The notes under the pieces were generated by a model. It made no database searches and had not been told where the DNA came from. It was given only the letters and a program-made list of their open reading frames with translations. Source: Chloroflexota bacterium (GTDB lineage Bacteria > Chloroflexota > Dehalococcoidia > Lucifugimonadales > Lucifugimonadaceae). From it: DNA of 8,944 nucleotides. Below are positions 1-7,450 of the stretch, piece by piece (within the stretch, counting starts at the first letter, position 1; every line of letters starts with the position of its first letter). The stretch covers positions 1-8,944 of the forward strand of contig JACQUF010000323.1 in assembly GCA_016210435.1 (NCBI GenBank). The letters are read 5' to 3'. A program made the translations under genes and the position numbers.

Positions 1-340
1 ACGGAAGGGAGGTAGCTGACGGATGGTCTGTCGCAGGTGGGGTGCGCCAGTCCCGGCCGGCGGAGAGTTCTGCGGCCAGGCACGGCTGATATCGCGGTTC
101 GAGTGGGCGAGGCGCGTGTCACATTTCAGGCACCGGTGCAATGTCCCGTTCGTCGAATGTTAGCCGTGCGGGAACCTGGTCAGGACCACGAGCCGGTACT
201 GCCGCTTCTGCTGAATCGCGGTCGATATTGCGAACCGGTCGCGGCACTGTTGGCGCTGCGGGCAGGCCAACCGGTCGGACGCCTCCTACTGCATCATGTG
301 TGCGATCGGCTGTTGACGGGTCGACGATGACCAGGCCGAA
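1..340. other. Left-edge stretch with no supported gene
   Basis: I see no gene I can defend here. A plus-strand frame at 37-330 (97 codons) is open, but its third codon positions are only slightly GC-biased, whereas the neighbouring real genes are strongly biased. Its product is an Arg/Leu/Pro-rich sequence with no motif, and there is no ribosome-binding site before its ATG. A minus-strand frame open to the left edge, from about 141 down to 1, contains one Cys-x2-Cys but is too short to judge. A 9-base direct repeat (aaccggtcg) occurs at 233-241 and 269-277. No convincing promoter pair for the dehydrogenase at 356 was found. TTGACG at 313-318 resembles a -35 box but has no -10 partner at proper spacing. 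Confidence 0.5.
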
Positions 341-346
341 GGAGGG
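341..346 (+). promoter_or_regulatory. Ribosome binding site of the dehydrogenase
   Basis: GGAGGG lies nine bases before the ATG at 356. It is a near-perfect Shine-Dalgarno sequence at normal spacing and fixes that ATG as the start over other candidates. Confidence 0.8.
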
Positions 347-355
347 TCAGATTCC

Positions 356-1276
356 ATGCAAGGCCAGCGGACCGTTCTGCTAACCGGTGCGAGTGGCTAC
401 ATCGCGTCCCAATTGCTGCCGGAGTTCCGGCAGAAGTACCGCCTGCGGCTTGTAGACGTCCGGGACACCGACCGAAACGGCAAGCTGGTCGATGGCGTCG
501 TCGTTACGGATCTCGCGGACGCCGCCCGAGCGAAATACCGCGCCCTCTTCGACGGCGTAGATACCGTCGTGCATCTAGGGTACCGGCACCCGGGCAGGGC
601 TGGAAACTGGGGCTCAGAGGTGCCGCTGCTCGAACGCTTCGAAGCCGAGTTCTCGAACGTCCAGATGGCCCAGAACGTCTACCGGTGCTCATTCGATGCC
701 GGGGTCCGACGGGTGGTAATGGCAAGCTCCAACCACGCCGCGGACTGGTATGAGCACGCCTTGATTCACAAGCGGGCGCGCGAGATGGTCTCCCCCGCGG
801 ACTTGCCACTCTCGGACAACTTTTATGGATGGGCAAAGGCGGCGTACGAGATGCTCGGATTCGTCTACGCGTGCGGTTCCCTCGGGCGCAAGCTGGAAGT
901 TGTCCAGGTACGAATAGGCGCGCCCCGCGACGTGTCGGGCCGGCTCTATGGTGACGACTCACGGGACCAGGGCGCAGGACCCTCAGCTCTTGCGAACTTC
1001 AAGCGCGACCTCGGCGCGCACATTAGCGAACGAGACCTCCGGCAGCTGTTCCTGCGGGGCATCGAGACCCCGAATATCGAAAATGAGCACGGCATCCCGT
1101 GGCTCGTCGTGTACGGGATCAGCGGAAACACGCGCGCGTTCTGGTCGCTGGAATCGGCGCGGAAGGTCCTTGGATATCAGCCTGCGGACGACACCGAAGT
1201 CAAGTATGCCGACGATATTCGCCGTCTCCTCACGGGTCCGGGCGCCAAAGCGGCCGGCGGCAAGGTCGGCGCATAG
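356..1276 (+). CDS. NAD-dependent epimerase/dehydratase family protein, uronate dehydrogenase-like
   Basis: A 306-residue cytoplasmic oxidoreductase of the extended short-chain dehydrogenase superfamily. The Rossmann nucleotide-binding motif is TGASGYIA at residues 10-17; the third glycine of the usual TGxxGxxG is alanine here. Asp34 ends the second strand (LVDVRD), which in this family favours NAD+ over NADP+, and Asp52-Leu53 fits the adenine contact. The catalytic set is Ser124/Ser125 in the ASSNH segment plus Tyr157-x3-Lys161 (YGWAK). The ASSNH and YGWAK segments and a late VVYGISGNTRAFW segment resemble uronate dehydrogenases, which oxidise galacturonate or glucuronate to the aldarolactone. 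Length is slightly above the roughly 265-280 residues of characterised enzymes. Substrate is inference; a sugar epimerase or related sugar dehydrogenase is possible. It has a strong ribosome-binding site. The next gene starts 54 bases after its stop, across a palindromic repeat. Confidence 0.85.
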   Translation: MQGQRTVLLTGASGYIASQLLPEFRQKYRLRLVDVRDTDRNGKLVDGVVVTDLADAARAKYRALFDGVDTVVHLGYRHPGRAGNWGSEVPLLERFEAEFSNVQMAQNVYRCSFDAGVRRVVMASSNHAADWYEHALIHKRAREMVSPADLPLSDNFYGWAKAAYEMLGFVYACGSLGRKLEVVQVRIGAPRDVSGRLYGDDSRDQGAGPSALANFKRDLGAHISERDLRQLFLRGIETPNIENEHGIPWLVVYGISGNTRAFWSLESARKVLGYQPADDTEVKYADDIRRLLTGPGAKAAGGKVGA

Positions 1277-1280
1277 CTAC

Positions 1281-1330
1281 CTTCTCCCTCGCCCCAACGG
1301 GGAGAGGGTGCCCGGAGGGCGGGTGAGGGA
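1281..1330 (+). repeat. Dispersed palindromic repeat carrying the helicase gene's ribosome-binding sequence
   Basis: This GC-rich block has nested inverted repeats. CCCTC at 1286-1290 plus CCCC at 1292-1295 pair with GGGG at 1299-1302 plus GAGGG at 1304-1308 (one mismatch, AAC loop). GCCC at 1310-1313 pairs with GGGC at 1317-1320. As an alternative, CCCTCGCCC at 1286-1294 can pair with GGGTGAGGG at 1321-1329 with one G-U pair. I recognise this type of sequence as a short palindrome scattered through intergenic regions of many high-GC bacteria; that is memory, not a search. It fills the gap between the dehydrogenase stop and the helicase start, and its GGAGGG (1314-1319) and GAGGGA (1325-1330) are the only Shine-Dalgarno candidates for the helicase. 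There is no T-run, so it is not a classical terminator. Confidence 0.7.
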
Positions 1331-4300
1331 ATGAGGACGGTGGAGAACAAGAATCCGCTCGACCTCTTTCATCCCTCGGTGCGGGAGTGGTTCGCGCGCG
1401 AATTCGGTGAGCCGACGCCGCCTCAGGCACTGGCATGGCCGTCGATCGCACGGCGGTCACATGTGCTCATCCACGCGCCCACCGGCGCCGGGAAGACTCT
1501 CGCGGCGTTCCTCTGGGCGATAAACGAGCTACAGGACGAGCCGCCGACCGGGCAGGCCGCCCGGTCGCCGGGAAAGAGCGGGAAACGTCGGGCGAACGAC
1601 GAAAAGATCCTTCGCTCCGCTCAGGATGACGTGCAGCCGGGCCCTCTCGCTGGCGTCCGTGTCCTCTACGTCTCGCCGCTCAAGGCTCTCAACTACGACA
1701 TAGAACGGAACCTTCGGGCGCCCCTGGCCGGCATTCAGAAGATAGCCCGGGCCAGGGAACTCAACATTCCGGAGATCCGTGTCGGCGTCCGCACCGGAGA
1801 CACGCCTGCGCGGGATCGGGCCGCGATGGTGCGCCGGCCGCCGCAGATCCTGATCACGACCCCCGAGTCGCTCTACCTGATCCTGACCTCGCCGGTTGCC
1901 AGGCGCATCCTCCGGACCGTCCGCACGGTCATCGTGGATGAGATCCACGCGGTATGCGGATCAAAGCGCGGCGTCCACCTCGCACTCAGTCTGGAACGTC
2001 TCGAACGGCTTTCGCCGGAATTCCAGCGGATCGGGCTTTCTGCGACGCAGCGCCCCCTCGAGGAAGTCGCCCGTTTCCTCGGAGGCCAGCGGATCGCCTC
2101 CGATGGAGGCATGAAGCGCTTTGAACCTAGGCCGGTCGAGATCGTCGACGCCGCCTACCGGAAACCGCTGGACCTCTCGGTCGTCGGCATGCCGGAAGCC
2201 GCACTGGGTGAAGCGGCAGGCTCCGTCTGGCCGCGTTTGATCCCGAGCCTCCTGGACGACATCCAGTCGCACCGGACGACGCTGGTCTTCTGCAACTCGA
2301 GAATGCAGGCTGAGCGCACCGCTGATCGCCTCAACGCGCAGCTGACCCTCGAAGACGCCGGCAGGCAAAGCGTAGGTGAGCCTGCGTTGGCGCCGGGAGG
2401 CGCGCCGATCGGCGAAGGGCTGATGGGGACCGGGCTCGGCGCCGGGATCTTCAAAGCCCACCACGGAAGCATTTCCGATGAAGTCCGGCACGAGCTCGAG
2501 GAAGACCTCAAGGCGGGAAGGTTGCCTGCTCTTATTGGCACCAGCTCGCTCGAGCTTGGGATCGACATCGGAAGCATCGACCTGGTGGTTCAACTTCAAT
2601 CTCCGAAATCGGTCGGCCGCGGGCTGCAGCGCGTCGGCCGCTCCGGACATAAAGTCGGCGAGACGACGGTCGGCAGGATCTATGCGACCCACAACGAGGA
2701 CCTGCTCGAATGTGCGGTAGTCGCGCGCGGAATGGCCGAGGGAAAAGTCGAGGCGGTCCGGACGCCGACCAATTCGCTCGATGTCCTCGCCCAGCAGATC
2801 GTGGCCGCGGTCTCGGTCCAGGACTGGCGGCAGGACGAAATGTACGACCTTGTACGATGCGCCTATCCCTACCGGGACCTGGACCGCGCCTCCTTCGAGA
2901 GTGTGTTGAAGCTCGTATCGGGGCGATATTCGACGCAGCACTACCGCCCGCTTCGCCCGCGCGTGTTCTGGGACCCCGAATCAGGTCTTCTCTCGGCCCT
3001 CCCCGGAGCGCGGCTTCAGGCGATGGCGAACGCAGGGGCGATCATCGACCACGGTGAATTCGCCGTGTACCTCGCGGATGGCAAGACCCGGATCGGCGAG
3101 CTCGACGAGGAGTTTGTCTGGGAGACGCGCGAGGGCGACGTCTTCACGCTGGGCAGTCAGGTCTGGCGCGCTATGGAGATCCTCGACGACCGGGTGATCG
3201 CGGAACCGGCCCCGGGGGACTTGCCGAGGATGCCGTTCTGGAAGGGTGAGTATCCCTGGAGGCCTTTTGAACTGAGCCTGAAGCTGGCCCGCATGAGAAG
3301 CGACCTCGCGACGCGACTCGCACCATTCGTTGACTCCGATGACGATCCCCCACATGTGATGGAGTGGCTCCGAAAGGAATTCAGGCTGGACGAGGCGGGC
3401 GCTCGCCAGGCGATCGGGTATGTGCGGCGCCAGCTTCGGACGATGGGCGCCATCTCTTCCGACCGGACCGTGATTGTTGAGACCTATGCCGACAGCGTCG
3501 GGGACCTCCGGCTTGTCATCCATTCGCCGTTCGGCGGCAAGGTGAACGCAGCCTGGGCGATCGCGATTGCGTCTGTTATCACCGAGCGAACCGGCGTGAC
3601 GCCGGACATGCAGGTAAGCGACGACGGAATGATGTTCCGGATCGCCGAGGCGGAGACTCCGGTGCCGGACGATCTGATACGGCGCCTCACGCCTGCGGAG
3701 GTTCGTGAGAGGCTGCTCGCAGACCTCCAGGACTCGCCGGTATTCGGCGCCCTGTTCCGGGCGAACGCGACCCGCGCCCTTTTGATGCCTGCGTCGCCCG
3801 GCCGGCGCCGGACGCCCTTCTGGATGCAGCGGCGGCGGGCGAAGGACCTCCTTTCGATCGCGCGGCAGTTCCCGGACTTCCCGATCCTGCTGGAGACGTA
3901 TCGCGACTGCCTGGAGGACGCGCTCGACCTATCGGCTCTCAATACCGTCGTTGAACGGGTCCACGCAGGGGAGATCCGGGTCGTAAATGTCGAGACCAGG
4001 GTCCCCTCCCCGGTTGCGCAGAGCCTGAACTGGGCCTTCACCAACGTTTACCTCTACGAATGGGACACCCCCAAAGCGGAGCGCGCTGCGCACGCGCTAC
4101 GACTCGACCGCGCGGCCCTGTCTGCGCTCTTCAAGGACCCATCATTCGCAGGGATCCTGCGCTCCGAAGCCGTCACGGAAGTCCAGTCCGAGATCGCGAG
4201 GACTGCGCCAGGCTTCAAGGTGAGGTCCGCGATCGAGCTCGCACAGCTGCTGGAAGAGGCCGGCGACCTCATGTTCGAGGAAATCGCCGACCGGTGTGAG

Positions 4301-6055
4301 GGCGATGCCGCGGCATGGCTGAGGGAGCTTGAAGGCCGGGGGCTGGCAAGGGCGGTCGACGTGCCAGGGCCGGGGGGGAACGAGCGACGTTGGATCCCAG
4401 TTGGCCAGGCGGAGGATCTCCTGTCGGCCTTCGAAGAAGGGAGGGGCAGCGAGGCCGGCCGCGAGGCACTGAAGCGGCTGGTGGCCCGGCACCTGCGGCG
4501 CCAGGCGCCGGTCACGATCGATGACCTGCGGACTCGCTACCCGGTCGCCCGGCGCGATCTCGAAGAAATCCTGGCGGCACTCGAAACCGAGCAAGCAGCC
4601 GTCTGGGGCTATTTCCTCCCGGACACCGCCTCTCCGCAATGGGCAGGCCCCGATGTCATCGAGAGAATGCAGCGGCGGTCCCTTGCCATCCTCCGCAAGG
4701 AGGTCCGGCCCGTTTCGCCACTGAGATATGCGGGTGAGGTCCGGCGGCTACACGGCCTGACAGGAGACGCTTCAAGTCAATTCATGAATTCTGCGACTAA
4801 CTGCCTGGACGTGCTCGCTGGCCTCCCGCTGCCGCGGGAGTTATGGAACGAAATCGTCTTCCCTTCCCGGCTTGGTGCGGGATGGCACGCCGGAATTGAC
4901 GCACTGATCCGTTCCGGAGACTACGTGTGGGTCGCGCTACAGGACGAGGCGCGTTCACCCATGGTCACGGTCTTTCCCAGGAACCGTGGCAATTCCTATC
5001 TGCCGGACTCTTTTCTCGAATACCTTGGCCAGGCGCCAGCGGAGGTGACGTCTGCCGGACGTACGGTGTTCGAATTTTTGAAGGGCGAGGGCGTAGCAAC
5101 CTCGCCGGACCTTCGGGCCGCGTTCTCCGGGATGTCCGTCTCCCAGCTGCGCGACGCCCTTCGAGAGCTCGCGATCAACGGCCTCGTGACCGCGGACTCA
5201 TGGGGAGTCCTCGACGCGTTGTTCGCCACCTCACTCCATCGAGCGCGGGACCACGCCGAATCGCGGCAAGAGGGCGGCCGAATGCAGGAGGCCCGCAGGA
5301 GCGCGGCAAGGGCCATACGCGAGGCTTCCGCGGCATTGCCTTCTGACGTGAAGTGGTCGTTGACGACCCGTTACGCGGTGCTCGGGCCCGCGAACACGAC
5401 CGGCCGCGAGCAGGCCGCTACGCGCGCCCGCGCGCTTGCCGCACGCCATGGCGTGGTCAGCCGCCGTTCGGTGGATGTTGAAGGAAACCGCTGGACGTGG
5501 GGCGCGGTGCTTTCGGAACTTGGCCTGCTGGAGATGCGCGGTTCCGTGCGCCGTGGTTACTTCGTTGCCGGGCTGCCCGGGCTCCAGTACGCGTTCCCCG
5601 AGTCGGTCGAGTCATTGCGACGCGGCAGGGATGGAGACTCGAAGGTCGAGTTCGTCAACGCGGCTGACCCCGCCTATATTCTGGACCGGAGCGTGCTCGA
5701 GGTTCTTCCGGAGCCTCCCGCACTTCTGACCGGCGTGGTACGGGTCCCATCGACGTGGGTGGGCTTCATGGCAGATGTTCCAGTATTCGTGGCTGGGGAC
5801 AGCGGCCGGCGGATCCGGTGCGATATTTCTGAGGCTGGCCGCGGTCAGCGCGCCGACGCGATCATCCAGGCACTTCGCAACCTCGCGGTATCCCTCGGTG
5901 GCCGGCTCACCGTTGAAATCTGGAATGAGCGTCCTGTGCTCGACACAGTGGGCGCTGAGTTCCTCACCGCGGCGGGCTTTCGGCGTGATTACCCGGGCAT
6001 GACGTTTGACGCGGTCCAGGCCCGCGCCCTTCAGGCTTCGAGCCAAACGAGCTGA
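1331..6055 (+). CDS. lhr: Lhr-family ATP-dependent superfamily 2 helicase, full length
   Basis: About 1574 residues, close to E. coli Lhr (about 1538) and longer than Lhr-core proteins. Lhr is a 3'-to-5' nucleic-acid-dependent ATPase that unwinds DNA and RNA:DNA duplexes and is linked to DNA repair. RecA1: Gln32, Walker A TGAGKT (51-56), YVSPLKAL (113-120), DEIH (203-206), SAT (237-239). RecA2: LVFCNS, SSLELGIDIG (405-414), QRVGRSGH (433-440). The winged-helix and Lhr-specific domains follow to roughly residue 880. The remainder matches the bacterial Lhr C-terminal region (segments such as LIRSGDYVWVAL and RRGYFVAGLPG), for which uracil-DNA glycosylase activity has been reported in E. coli. 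Two insertions are visible: residues 71-105, containing a dispersed repeat, and about 338-373, Gly/Pro/Ala-rich. ATG 1331 has GGAGGG 11 bases upstream; GTG 1340 has GAGGGA 9 bases upstream and is an equal candidate. Confidence 0.95.
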   Translation: MRTVENKNPLDLFHPSVREWFAREFGEPTPPQALAWPSIARRSHVLIHAPTGAGKTLAAFLWAINELQDEPPTGQAARSPGKSGKRRANDEKILRSAQDDVQPGPLAGVRVLYVSPLKALNYDIERNLRAPLAGIQKIARARELNIPEIRVGVRTGDTPARDRAAMVRRPPQILITTPESLYLILTSPVARRILRTVRTVIVDEIHAVCGSKRGVHLALSLERLERLSPEFQRIGLSATQRPLEEVARFLGGQRIASDGGMKRFEPRPVEIVDAAYRKPLDLSVVGMPEAALGEAAGSVWPRLIPSLLDDIQSHRTTLVFCNSRMQAERTADRLNAQLTLEDAGRQSVGEPALAPGGAPIGEGLMGTGLGAGIFKAHHGSISDEVRHELEEDLKAGRLPALIGTSSLELGIDIGSIDLVVQLQSPKSVGRGLQRVGRSGHKVGETTVGRIYATHNEDLLECAVVARGMAEGKVEAVRTPTNSLDVLAQQIVAAVSVQDWRQDEMYDLVRCAYPYRDLDRASFESVLKLVSGRYSTQHYRPLRPRVFWDPESGLLSALPGARLQAMANAGAIIDHGEFAVYLADGKTRIGELDEEFVWETREGDVFTLGSQVWRAMEILDDRVIAEPAPGDLPRMPFWKGEYPWRPFELSLKLARMRSDLATRLAPFVDSDDDPPHVMEWLRKEFRLDEAGARQAIGYVRRQLRTMGAISSDRTVIVETYADSVGDLRLVIHSPFGGKVNAAWAIAIASVITERTGVTPDMQVSDDGMMFRIAEAETPVPDDLIRRLTPAEVRERLLADLQDSPVFGALFRANATRALLMPASPGRRRTPFWMQRRRAKDLLSIARQFPDFPILLETYRDCLEDALDLSALNTVVERVHAGEIRVVNVETRVPSPVAQSLNWAFTNVYLYEWDTPKAERAAHALRLDRAALSALFKDPSFAGILRSEAVTEVQSEIARTAPGFKVRSAIELAQLLEEAGDLMFEEIADRCEGDAAAWLRELEGRGLARAVDVPGPGGNERRWIPVGQAEDLLSAFEEGRGSEAGREALKRLVARHLRRQAPVTIDDLRTRYPVARRDLEEILAALETEQAAVWGYFLPDTASPQWAGPDVIERMQRRSLAILRKEVRPVSPLRYAGEVRRLHGLTGDASSQFMNSATNCLDVLAGLPLPRELWNEIVFPSRLGAGWHAGIDALIRSGDYVWVALQDEARSPMVTVFPRNRGNSYLPDSFLEYLGQAPAEVTSAGRTVFEFLKGEGVATSPDLRAAFSGMSVSQLRDALRELAINGLVTADSWGVLDALFATSLHRARDHAESRQEGGRMQEARRSAARAIREASAALPSDVKWSLTTRYAVLGPANTTGREQAATRARALAARHGVVSRRSVDVEGNRWTWGAVLSELGLLEMRGSVRRGYFVAGLPGLQYAFPESVESLRRGRDGDSKVEFVNAADPAYILDRSVLEVLPEPPALLTGVVRVPSTWVGFMADVPVFVAGDSGRRIRCDISEAGRGQRADAIIQALRNLAVSLGGRLTVEIWNERPVLDTVGAEFLTAAGFRRDYPGMTFDAVQARALQASSQTS
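1547..1565 (+). repeat. Perfect hairpin inside the helicase gene
   Basis: ACCGGGC (1547-1553) and GCCCGGT (1559-1565) form a perfect 7-base-pair stem with a 5-base loop. It lies just before the dispersed repeat at 1604-1631, in the variable loop between Walker A and motif Ia. The two may belong to one inserted block spanning about 1541-1645. Confidence 0.6.
1604..1631 (+). repeat. Dispersed repeat inserted in frame in the helicase gene
   Basis: The bases GATCCTTCGCTCCGCTCAGG, continuing into ATGACG, match, as I remember it, a very common short repeat of environmental bacterial genomes. Its other strand reads TCATCCTGAGCGGAGC and on into GAAGGATC. ATCCT (1607-1611) and AGGAT (1623-1627) form the short stem. 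It is usually intergenic; here it is translated in frame as KILRSAQDD (residues 92-100) within a surface loop of the helicase. Confidence 0.75.
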
Positions 6056-6127
6056 ACCCGGCCAATCGGAACGCGAACCGTTCGGTTTTGATCGATTCGA
6101 TACGTGCCCCAATTCCCAATACTGTGC

Positions 6128-6133
6128 TAGCTT
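6128..6133 (+). promoter_or_regulatory. Putative -10 element for leaderless transcription of the regulator gene
   Basis: TAGCTT fits the TANNNT form seen upstream of leaderless genes in Actinobacteria and Deinococcus, and is preceded by TG one base away (extended -10). The expected transcription start, seven bases after its last T, is the A of the ATG at 6140. No Shine-Dalgarno sequence lies before that ATG, and no good -35 box is visible. Only three of six bases match TATAAT, so this rests mainly on position. Confidence 0.4.
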
Positions 6134-6139
6134 CGACCC

Positions 6140-7450
6140 ATGCCAGGGTCGAGCCATCATCAGAACCGGCGCTGGTCTATCCGGGGGGCTATCGGGACGT
6201 TTGCGGTCGCCGGCGCCGCCGGGGCGGCCGCAGCAATCTTCGCGTCCCAGCAAAGCATGCCTCCCACGCTCCAGCTGATCGCCGGGATTGGGGCTTCATC
6301 GCTTGCAGGGTCGGTAGCAGCGCTCGCCGCCACACGCCTGGCGCGCCCGCTCCGCAACGACCTCGCTGGGTCCGGTCTCGAGACGGGAGACGCCGCGGTC
6401 CAGTTGGAGGCCCTGGGCCGCGTCAGTAGAGCGTTGGGCCGCAAGGGCTGGACAGACGCCGTCGTTTCAGTCCTGCCCGCGGTGACCGGCACGACCGGCT
6501 GCGCGGTCCTCTTGAGGGTGCCAGAAAGCGACTCCCTCACGCTCGCGGGAGCGAATTTCCCGCTCGTGATCAGGTCACTCGACGCGTCGGACCGGTCGCA
6601 GCTTGCACCGGGGAAACGGGCCATGGCGACGGGCGATCCCGTCCGGATGGCGGCGGCGGAACAGCCGGCCAGGGCGGCCGCGCATGGCTTCGAAACGGGC
6701 GTCGCTTTTCCGATCCGACTTCAGGGAGATCCAATCGGGATCGCTTACGTCCTCGGCAAGCCATGGCAGACGCCATCTGAGAACTCGATCAAGCAAGCAT
6801 TTGGATTCCTCGAACTCGCCGCGGCGCATTACGCGATTGCCGGGCCATTTGCCTCGCCGCTTCAAGCGCGGCCGGCCGTACCTTCGAGTCAAGTCCAGGT
6901 GGCGCCTGGTCGCGGCATACACCCCGCGGAAACGCCGCAGAATCGCCCCTCGGTCGCGATATCGCCCTCCGTTGGCGCAACCCCACCTCCAGGCAGCGCG
7001 GCCGATCGGCCAGTCGCGACATCGATCCCGCGCAATGACGCGACAGTGCCGACCAGTACGGAGCGGCCAGTACGCCCGGGAGTCGCCCCGCTGAAGCGCA
7101 GGCTCGATCTGCCAGGCGTTGTCCTTGACCCCCGGACCGAACGGTGCATCCTCGACGGCACGGCGATCGCGCTTTCAAGGACCGAATTCGACTTGCTATA
7201 CGCGTTGGCGGTCGAAGAAGGCGGGATCATTCCGGCCGACGCGCTGCTGCGTGCAGTATGGGGCGATTCAGGCACGGCTCCGACCAGCGCGCTGGACGTC
7301 ACGATTCACAGGGTCCGAAAGAAGCTGGCGAGGGTCCCAGGAGGGTCGGACCTGATCAAGACTGTCCGCGGCAAGGGGTACGCCCTGGCGATTCCGTCGG
7401 GCGAGGAGGCCATGGAAAGCCAGCCGCCGTCTCCGGCGGCAGCCGGCTAA
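6140..7450 (+). CDS. Membrane-anchored GAF-like and OmpR-type winged-helix transcriptional regulator
   Basis: A 436-residue protein with unusual domain order. Two hydrophobic helices lie at about 16-35 and 44-64, flanked by Arg-rich ends (RRWSIR before, TRLARPLR after) and separated by a short SQQSMPPT loop. By the positive-inside rule both termini are cytoplasmic. Residues about 86-235 look like a GAF sensory domain: an N-terminal helix, then alternating strands ending in GVAFPIRLQGDPIGIAYVLG and a long helix. A Pro/Ser/Thr-rich linker (about 238-318) leads to an OmpR/PhoB-type winged helix (about 325-425) with SRTEFDLLYALA, recognition helix SALDVTIHRVRKKL (383-396) and wing TVRGKGYAL. There is no receiver domain and no kinase nearby, so it may sense a small molecule or a membrane state directly. 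The GAF assignment is less certain than the winged helix; the ligand and targets are unknown. It starts 84 bases after the helicase stop. The ATG lacks a Shine-Dalgarno sequence and may be leaderless. Confidence 0.85.
   Translation: MPGSSHHQNRRWSIRGAIGTFAVAGAAGAAAAIFASQQSMPPTLQLIAGIGASSLAGSVAALAATRLARPLRNDLAGSGLETGDAAVQLEALGRVSRALGRKGWTDAVVSVLPAVTGTTGCAVLLRVPESDSLTLAGANFPLVIRSLDASDRSQLAPGKRAMATGDPVRMAAAEQPARAAAHGFETGVAFPIRLQGDPIGIAYVLGKPWQTPSENSIKQAFGFLELAAAHYAIAGPFASPLQARPAVPSSQVQVAPGRGIHPAETPQNRPSVAISPSVGATPPPGSAADRPVATSIPRNDATVPTSTERPVRPGVAPLKRRLDLPGVVLDPRTERCILDGTAIALSRTEFDLLYALAVEEGGIIPADALLRAVWGDSGTAPTSALDVTIHRVRKKLARVPGGSDLIKTVRGKGYALAIPSGEEAMESQPPSPAAAG
7423..7440 (+). terminator. GC-rich hairpin at the 3' end of the regulator gene
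   Basis: GCCGCCG (7423-7429) and CGGCGGC (7434-7440) form a perfect 7-base-pair stem with loop TCTC, ending eight bases before the stop codon TAA (7448-7450). No T-run follows, so it is at best a terminator of the kind without a U-tract, an RNA-stabilising stem, or a by-product of the Ala/Pro codons it encodes. Confidence 0.3.

Noticed and set aside
1..141. Minus-strand frame open to the left edge with a Cys-x2-Cys near a TTG codon, possibly a zinc-ribbon protein start
   Set aside because: Only about 47 codons are visible, a single CxxC is not evidence enough, and the start codon lacks a good Shine-Dalgarno sequence.
37..330. 97-codon plus-strand open frame before the dehydrogenase
   Set aside because: Weak third-position GC bias compared with the real genes, no ribosome-binding site, no recognisable motif, Arg/Leu/Pro-rich as expected of chance frames in GC-rich DNA.
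1961..2941. 326-codon minus-strand open frame antisense to the helicase
   Set aside because: It mirrors the codon pattern of the helicase frame, has no recognisable domain, and long antisense frames are normal in GC-rich genes.
6074..6089. Small hairpin followed by TTTT after the helicase stop, as an intrinsic terminator
   Set aside because: The stem is only four or five pairs and the T-run is four bases, too weak to call.
5612..6253. 213-codon minus-strand frame across the helicase 3' end and the regulator start
   Set aside because: It crosses two supported plus-strand genes and has no motif or promoter.
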